The position numbers and the translations under genes were made by a program. A DNA stretch of 60,838 bases from an uncultured Mycoplasmatota bacterium (GTDB lineage Bacteria > Bacillota_I > Bacilli_A > RF39 > UBA660), in the NCBI GenBank assembly GCA_947570175.1, contig CANOTJ010000008.1:1-60838 (forward strand), in the 5' to 3' direction. Shown here piece after piece: positions 55,730 to 60,838 of the stretch. Position 1 is the first letter of the stretch. Each line of letters opens with the position of its first letter. Under the pieces are notes generated by a model. The model was not told the DNA's origin, made no database searches, and was given only the letters and a program-made list of their open reading frames with translations.

Positions 55730-56710
55730 ATGAAAAAGATTTTAGGGATTCTTATGATTTTAGTATTATTTTCTATGGATATTGTTTCAGCTAAAAGCTC
55801 TGTATCCATTTCTTCTAGCGAAAAAGAATTTAAAATTTATCCATCTACAGATAGCTCAAGCTATAAAATTTATTATCAATTTGTAAAAGTATCTAATGAG
55901 AATTTGAAAGTGAAAGAGGATTTACAGAATACACTTAAAAATTTAGAAGGACAACTATCAAACTCAGAGAATGAGTATTCTAAAACAGAAAATATAAAAA
56001 ATACAGCAGTTGAAAATATTACCCGTGCAGAGGCGGCTAAAACAAGTGCTGATACAGACTATCAAAATTTGTTAAGTGATTTTACTGTAAGAGAGAATAA
56101 CTTATCTAAGAATATTGATGGGAGACTTAATTGTGTAAGAAGTACAACTTGTCAAACTTCGGATACAGAACAATCTTTACAAGAAGAATTTGAATCAGGA
56201 AGATCAAGAATAGAAACAGAAAGACAGGCAGCAACAAATAATTATAATCAAGAGATATCTAAAATAAATAGCGATATGACATTTTATACTTCTGTTGCTA
56301 ATGAATCGTCGTCTAAATTAGAACAGCTTCAAAATGATATTAACTATTACTCTAATAAGATTAATCAAATACAAGAAGAAATGGTAGATTTAACAAAGTA
56401 TGATAATAATAAATGGCTAGAGACAACTAATTTAGTAATTCCAAAATTAACTTCTGAGTCTGAAGAACAATATGTTTTATGGATTAAACTTCAAACAAAA
56501 GAAGGAGAAATTGTTTATGCATCAGCAGACGGAAAAACTTTAGTAGAAAAAAATACTACTGTGAAAAATAATTCAAATCAAAAAACTGCTTCCAATCAAA
56601 AGGTCAAGAATCCTAATACTTCAGATTCTATATTGAAATATGGATGTGCTCTTTTACTACTTGTAACAGGATCAGTATTAGTGACAAAAAAATTAAAATT
56701 GATGAAATAA
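55730..56710 (+). CDS. Secreted coiled-coil protein with sorting-signal-like C-terminus
   Basis: 326 residues. Signal peptide (MKKILGILMILVLFSMDIVSA), then a Ser-rich segment, then a long polar helix-rich part (about residues 60-220) with heptad-like spacing that suggests a coiled coil; two Cys in LNCVRSTTC. The C-terminus has NPNTSD, a hydrophobic helix and a basic end (KKLKLMK), which has the layout of a sortase cell-wall sorting signal but with an atypical motif. AGAGGAG precedes the ATG. Function unknown; surface attachment is inferred. Confidence 0.7.
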   Translation: MKKILGILMILVLFSMDIVSAKSSVSISSSEKEFKIYPSTDSSSYKIYYQFVKVSNENLKVKEDLQNTLKNLEGQLSNSENEYSKTENIKNTAVENITRAEAAKTSADTDYQNLLSDFTVRENNLSKNIDGRLNCVRSTTCQTSDTEQSLQEEFESGRSRIETERQAATNNYNQEISKINSDMTFYTSVANESSSKLEQLQNDINYYSNKINQIQEEMVDLTKYDNNKWLETTNLVIPKLTSESEEQYVLWIKLQTKEGEIVYASADGKTLVEKNTTVKNNSNQKTASNQKVKNPNTSDSILKYGCALLLLVTGSVLVTKKLKLMK

Positions 56711-56731
56711 TCGCTTTAGCGATTATTTTTT
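56706..56731 (+). terminator. Terminator overlapping the stop of the secreted protein gene
   Basis: AATAATCGC/GCGATTATT stem (56706-56714 with 56719-56727), then TTTT. The TAA stop is inside the 5' arm. Confidence 0.85.
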
Positions 56732-56802
56732 GTCATATAATGGCTATTTTTTTTATTTCTAATTCATAGATATCTCTAATATATATTTTTTAGGAGGGAT
56801 CT

Positions 56803-59433
56803 ATGAAGACAGATACTAATATATTGACAGGATTAACACAAAAAGAGGTAACAAATAATAAGAAAATTTATGGAGAAAATAGGATATCTAAAATAGAACA
56901 AACTAACTTTTTAAAAAAATTTATAGAAACTTTAGGAGATCCAATTATTCGAATCTTATTGATTGCCTTAGGAATTAAAACTGTTTTTTTAATCAAAGAT
57001 TTTGACTGGTATGAAACAGTAGGAATTGTGATTGCTATCTTTTTAGCTTCTTTTATTTCCACAATTTCAGAATATGGAAGTGAACAAGCCTTTACGAAAC
57101 TTCAAGAAGAGGCATCTAAGATAAAATGTCGTGTAAGACGAGATGGGATAATAAAGGAGTTAAATGTTGAAGAAGTTGTAGTAGGTGATATTATTTTATT
57201 GGAAGCAGGAGATAAAATTCCAGCAGATGGTGTATTAGTAAAAGGGGAAATTACAGTCGATGAATCATCATTAAATGGAGAAGCAAAAGAACAATATAAG
57301 TATGCATTACAGGGAATTCCAAGGGAAGAAAATAATGTATATCGTGGAACAGTCGTTTATAGTAAAAATGGAATTATGATAGCAACAAGTGTAGGAGATA
57401 AAACAATATATGGTAAAATAGCTAGCGAATTATCAGAAAAATCTCCAGATAGCCCTTTAAAAATAAGATTACGTCATTTAGCTAAGATTATTAGTATTAT
57501 TGGATATATTGGAGCTCTTTTAGTTTCTTTATCTTATCTTTTTTCTGTTATCTTTATAAAAAATCATTTTGATTCTACTTTAATTCATCAAACTTTAACT
57601 AATTTTTCTTTAATGTCAGGGTATATTCTTCATGCTTTAACTCTTAGTGTAACTATCATAGTAGTAGCAGTTCCTGAGGGACTTCCTATGATGATTACTT
57701 TGGTTTTATCTTCTAATATGAAGCGCATGTTAAAGAATAATGTCTTAGTTAGAAAGATGACAGGGATAGAAACAGCTGGAAGTTTAAATATCTTATTTTC
57801 TGATAAAACAGGTACGATTACAAAAGGTAAATTGGAAGTAGTTGGTCTTATAGATGGCGCTTTTCATGAGTATCATAGCGAGCATGATCTAGAGAAAATT
57901 CCAAAATTACATCATTTATTTAAAAAGTCGATTGTTTGTAATAATGCTAGTACTTATGATGAGAATAGAATTCCGATAGGGGGAAATATAACAGATCGTG
58001 CTCTTTTAGGTTTTATTAAAAGTGAAATTTACTCTTATAATAAATTAGAGGTGATTCCTTTTAATAGTCAAAATAAATATTCTATTACAAAAATAAAAGA
58101 TCAAAAGTTGGAGAAATTAATTAAGGGAGCTCCAGAAAAATTATTAGATTATTGTAGTCATTATTACGATTCCATGGGAATGAAGAGAAGATTTCTAGGA
58201 AAGGAAAAGTATCAGTCAAAAATTCATGGGTATACGCAAAAAGGTATTCGAGTTCTCGCCTTGGCAATTAATGATAACTATGATTTAGAGAATACTTTTT
58301 ATAATTTGACTCTTGTTGGAATTGTGTTAATTAAAGATGAAGTTCGAAAAGAGGCTATAGAAGGGATTAAATTAGTAGATAAGGCCCATATTCAAACAGT
58401 AATGATTACTGGAGATAATAAAGATACTGCTATATCTATTGGTAAAGAGGTAGGATTGATTAAAAATAATAACGATTTAATATTAACAAGTACTGAGTTA
58501 AGTCATAAATCTGATGAAGAAATTAAAAAAATTTTACCACAATTAAAAATAGTGGCCCGTGCTTTGCCACAAGATAAAAGCAGATTAGTAAAGATTGCTC
58601 AAAGTATGAATTTAGTAGTTGGAATGACAGGAGATGGTGTGAATGATGCTCCTGCACTTAAAAAAGCGGATGTTGGATTTTCTATGGGAAGTGGCACAGA
58701 AGTGGCAAAAGAAGCTAGTGATATTGTGATTCTAGATGATAACTTTTTATCTATATCAAAAGCTATTTTATTTGGAAGAACAATATTTAAAAGTATCCGA
58801 AAGTTTATAATTTTTCAATTGACTGTTAATATGTGCGCAATTAGTTTATCTATTATTGGTCCATTTATTGGTGTTGATACCCCTGTAACAGTTATTCAAA
58901 TGCTTTGGATTAATATGGTGATGGATACACTTGCAGGACTTGCCTTTTCATTTGAACCACCTTTAATAGAATATATGGAAGAAATTCCAAAGAAAAAAGA
59001 AGAGGGGATTATTAATCGATATATGTTACACGAGATATTATTTACGGGGACCTATTCTTCTTTGCTTTGTATTTTCTTTTTAAAAAATCCGTTTATTCAT
59101 TCACTATTTAGGAATGGATCAAACGATCAATACTTTATGACTGCATTTTTTGGGTTATTTATTTTTATAGGAATTTTTAATTGTTTTAATGCACGAACAA
59201 ATCGATTAAATTTGGTCGCAAATTTATTTAAAAATAGCATTTTTGTGGGTACTATTATTTTTATATTTATTGTTCAACTAATTTTAATATATTATGGTGG
59301 TGATTTATTTCGTACAGCAGGTCTTACTTTAAAGGAATTGGAGATTATGATTTTAATTGCTTTTACTGTAATTCCAATCGATTGGATTCGAAAAATGCTT
59401 CTTCGTAGTCGTGGATATAAGGGTGGCGTATAG
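56803..59433 (+). CDS. Calcium-transporting P-type ATPase
   Basis: A P2-type cation pump of 876 residues with about ten membrane helices. Phosphorylation motif SDKTGT near residue 333, TGE-like motif at LNGEAKEQ near 154, PEGLP in helix M4 near 296, MITGDN, GDGVNDAPAL near 613, and M6 with NMVMDTLAG. The PEGL plus N-x-x-x-D set is that of Ca2+-ATPases of the PMCA/bacterial LMCA type; Mn2+ cannot be excluded. The actuator TGES motif is NGE here. AGGAGGGAT precedes the ATG. Confidence 0.9.
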   Translation: MKTDTNILTGLTQKEVTNNKKIYGENRISKIEQTNFLKKFIETLGDPIIRILLIALGIKTVFLIKDFDWYETVGIVIAIFLASFISTISEYGSEQAFTKLQEEASKIKCRVRRDGIIKELNVEEVVVGDIILLEAGDKIPADGVLVKGEITVDESSLNGEAKEQYKYALQGIPREENNVYRGTVVYSKNGIMIATSVGDKTIYGKIASELSEKSPDSPLKIRLRHLAKIISIIGYIGALLVSLSYLFSVIFIKNHFDSTLIHQTLTNFSLMSGYILHALTLSVTIIVVAVPEGLPMMITLVLSSNMKRMLKNNVLVRKMTGIETAGSLNILFSDKTGTITKGKLEVVGLIDGAFHEYHSEHDLEKIPKLHHLFKKSIVCNNASTYDENRIPIGGNITDRALLGFIKSEIYSYNKLEVIPFNSQNKYSITKIKDQKLEKLIKGAPEKLLDYCSHYYDSMGMKRRFLGKEKYQSKIHGYTQKGIRVLALAINDNYDLENTFYNLTLVGIVLIKDEVRKEAIEGIKLVDKAHIQTVMITGDNKDTAISIGKEVGLIKNNNDLILTSTELSHKSDEEIKKILPQLKIVARALPQDKSRLVKIAQSMNLVVGMTGDGVNDAPALKKADVGFSMGSGTEVAKEASDIVILDDNFLSISKAILFGRTIFKSIRKFIIFQLTVNMCAISLSIIGPFIGVDTPVTVIQMLWINMVMDTLAGLAFSFEPPLIEYMEEIPKKKEEGIINRYMLHEILFTGTYSSLLCIFFLKNPFIHSLFRNGSNDQYFMTAFFGLFIFIGIFNCFNARTNRLNLVANLFKNSIFVGTIIFIFIVQLILIYYGGDLFRTAGLTLKELEIMILIAFTVIPIDWIRKMLLRSRGYKGGV

Positions 59434-59443
59434 CCATCTTTTT
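59419..59443 (+). terminator. Terminator enclosing the P-ATPase stop codon
   Basis: AAGGGTGGC/GCCATCTTT stem (59419-59427 with 59433-59441, two G-T pairs), TAG stop in the loop, then T's. Confidence 0.72.
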
Positions 59444-59462
59444 CTTTTTTGTCGGTATAGCA

Positions 59463-59490
59463 TTGACTTTATTGTCGAATTATGTATAAT
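59463..59490 (+). promoter_or_regulatory. Promoter of the AbiEi-like gene
   Basis: TTGACT at 59463-59468, 16-bp spacer, TATAAT at 59485-59490. TTGTCG occurs on both sides (59449 and 59473) and might be a small operator. Confidence 0.65.
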
Positions 59491-59506
59491 TTATTTAGGT
59501 GGTAAG

Positions 59507-60049
59507 ATGGTTTATTCATATAAGGACTTAAATAAAAAGGGCTATAGTGATTATCAAATTAAAAGGATGGTGAGAGAGAAGAAACTTTATTTAATTAAGA
59601 AGGGAAGTTATTCTACTGTAAAGAATTTTAATTATTTGGAATATATAGCTAGAAAACATCCTAACGCCGTTATTACATTGGAAAGCGCGAGTTATTGTTA
59701 TGGGCTATTAAGAGAGGAGAAAGATTTTTATAGGATTGCAACAAAACAAAAGGACAGAAAAATTCATGATGAAAAAATCAAACAAATTTTTATGACAGAT
59801 TCCTTGTATCATATAGGGATTCAAGTAATTACTTATAAAGGTTTTCAAATTAAAATTTATGATTTAGAGCGATTATTGATAGAAGTAGCTAGGAATAAAA
59901 TAGTATTATCATATGATGATTATCATGAAATTATGGATAGTTATAGAAAAATTTCTCGTTTAATTAAGAAAGAAAAATTAAATGAATATATGAAGTATTT
60001 TAAAGATGAAAAGGTAAAACAAAGAATAAAACAAGAGTTGGCGATATAA
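59507..60049 (+). CDS. AbiEi-like antitoxin or transcription regulator, orphan
   Basis: 180 residues. The N-terminal winged-helix-like part (DLNKKGYSDYQIKRMVREKKL, then LIKKGSYSTV) followed by HPNAVITLESASYCYGLL and LERLLIEVARN resembles the AbiEi antitoxin family of type IV toxin-antitoxin systems. No AbiEii nucleotidyltransferase toxin follows; the next gene is a response regulator. The ATG at 59507 has AGGTGG ahead; upstream in-frame codons from 59411 lie over the P-ATPase end and its terminator, so they are excluded. Confidence 0.72.
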   Translation: MVYSYKDLNKKGYSDYQIKRMVREKKLYLIKKGSYSTVKNFNYLEYIARKHPNAVITLESASYCYGLLREEKDFYRIATKQKDRKIHDEKIKQIFMTDSLYHIGIQVITYKGFQIKIYDLERLLIEVARNKIVLSYDDYHEIMDSYRKISRLIKKEKLNEYMKYFKDEKVKQRIKQELAI

Positions 60050-60094
60050 ATTTTATATCAAAAGTTAACTGATAGCTAAAATAGGAGTGATAAA

Positions 60095-60814
60095 ATGATT
60101 AAATTTATAGTGTGTGATGATCAATCAGAATTTCGGAAAAAAGTGATTAAACATATTAATAAAATTATGGTGAAGTCAAGTACTGATTATGATATAGAGG
60201 AATTTAGTGGATTTGATAAAAAATTTAATACTATCATTCATGATGATATTACAACTAAAATTTATATTTTAGATATAGAATTACCAAATGTTTCTGGTAT
60301 TGATATTGCAAGAAAGATTAGAAAGACAGATTGGAATAGTATCATTATTATGGTTACTTCTCATAATGAGTTAGGTTATGATGCATTAAAGGCTCAAATT
60401 ATGTTACTTGGGTTCATTTCTAAGTTTGATAATTGTAGTGGTAATTTAGATAAAGTATTACAAAAAGCAGTTTCAAATGTGGGAGATAAGAAGGTATTAC
60501 ATTTTGAATCAGCTGGTATTTCTTATAGAATTTATTTGGATGATATTATTTATGTTCTTAAAGATACAATTGAAAGAAAATGTCTTATTAAAACAACTTA
60601 TAGTGATATTTTAATTAATAAAACTATGACAGAAATGGTTGCAGAATTAGATAAAAGATTTTATTTATCGCATAGAAGTTGTGTAGTGAATACAGAGAAA
60701 ATATATAAAGTTGATTTTAAAGAGAATACAATTTATTTTCGTGGTGGAGAATCCATTAATTTGATCTCTAGAGATAAAAGGAAGGGATTAAAAGAATATG
60801 TTGGAATGGATTAG
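60095..60814 (+). CDS. LytTR family response regulator (AgrA-like)
   Basis: 239 residues. Receiver domain with the acidic pair in VCDDQSE near residues 7-13, phospho-acceptor Asp in YILDIELPNVSG near residue 60, and the Thr/Ser position in IMVTSHNE. Then a LytTR DNA-binding domain (HFESAGISYRIYLDDIIYV, RFYLSHRSCVVN, and the end RDKRKGLKEYV). This is the AgrA arrangement. TAGGAGTGAT precedes the ATG. A partner gene starts inside its end. Confidence 0.9.
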   Translation: MIKFIVCDDQSEFRKKVIKHINKIMVKSSTDYDIEEFSGFDKKFNTIIHDDITTKIYILDIELPNVSGIDIARKIRKTDWNSIIIMVTSHNELGYDALKAQIMLLGFISKFDNCSGNLDKVLQKAVSNVGDKKVLHFESAGISYRIYLDDIIYVLKDTIERKCLIKTTYSDILINKTMTEMVAELDKRFYLSHRSCVVNTEKIYKVDFKENTIYFRGGESINLISRDKRKGLKEYVGMD

Positions 60815-60838
60815 TTGGTTTGTAATAGGGTATTTATT
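60798..60838 (+). CDS. Start of a membrane protein, probably the partner sensor kinase (partial)
   Basis: An ATG at 60798 overlapping the end of the LytTR gene opens a frame MLEWISWFVIGYL that runs to the window edge. A hydrophobic start right after an AgrA-like regulator suggests an AgrC-type histidine kinase, but only 13 residues are visible. Confidence 0.45.
   Translation, partial: MLEWISWFVIGYL

Overview
This 60.8 kb window looks like the origin-proximal backbone of a low-GC (about 30% G+C by eye), streamlined Firmicutes/Bacilli-type chromosome. All genes but one run on the + strand. TGG is used for Trp and TGA works as a stop (ybaB, mscS, adk, map), so this is the standard bacterial code, not the Mycoplasma code. 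Gene order is Bacillus-like (recF-gyrB-gyrA, dnaX-ybaB-recR-bofA, holB-ricT-trmN6-rsmI-pth-mfd-spoVT, metG-tatD-3D protein-ksgA, tilS-ftsH, parA-parB-DUF951-ychF-rpsF-ssb-rpsR), with several usual members missing (hpt, rnmV, rpmD, ecfT). BofA-like and SpoVT genes point to a lineage with a sporulating ancestry. My best guess is an uncultured gut Bacilli/Tenericutes-related or low-GC Clostridia lineage; finer placement is not possible from sequence reading alone.

Layout. 1-5.7 kb: recF, gyrB, gyrA behind a promoter and an upstream terminator. 5.7-6.13 kb: a non-coding island with a terminator, two perfect parS sites and the small SRP RNA. 6.1-16.6 kb: tadA and a replication, recombination, tRNA and rRNA maintenance run ending in mfd. 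16.6-18.3 kb: ppaC, the only minus-strand gene. 18.3-21.2 kb: spoVT, then a T-box leader with an AUG (Met) specifier in front of dut and metG. 21.3-29.3 kb: a small membrane protein, tatD, a 3D-domain protein, ksgA, an AGCS transporter, ung, tilS, ftsH. 29.4-36.6 kb: parA, parB, mscS, DUF951, an AbgT-type transporter, ychF, a Bax-inhibitor-like protein, rpsF-ssb-rpsR with an S6:S18-type leader. 36.6-50.9 kb: the S10/spc/alpha ribosomal operons as one uninterrupted array from rpsJ to rplQ, including secY, adk, map, infA, rpmJ and rpoA. 50.9-60.8 kb: a more variable region with a transglutaminase-like protein, an SDR enzyme, a lone prepilin, two degenerate EcfA-type ATPases, truA, a secreted coiled-coil protein, a Ca2+-type P-ATPase, an AbiEi-like protein and a LytTR response regulator whose partner kinase begins at the window edge.

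How it works together: ParA/ParB have their two binding sites about 24 kb away in the gyrA-SRP RNA gap, which fits an origin segregation region. DnaX and HolB are clamp-loader subunits; RecF, RecR, SSB, Mfd, Ung and the dUTPase handle DNA repair and uracil exclusion; TadA, TilS, TrmN6, KsgA, RsmI, TruA, MetRS and the ribosomal array form the translation block.

Most notable: the EcfA1/EcfA2 pair with broken ATPase motifs and no EcfT next to it; an FtsH with a Rho_N/SAP-like C-terminal module; a dUTPase placed first behind a methionine T-box, with a Glu where the catalytic Asp is expected; intrinsic terminators that repeatedly enclose the stop codon; and several conserved proteins with unusual ends or motifs (L3 acidic tail, IF-1 basic N-terminal extension, SSB without the -PF tip, adenylate kinase with an altered P-loop).
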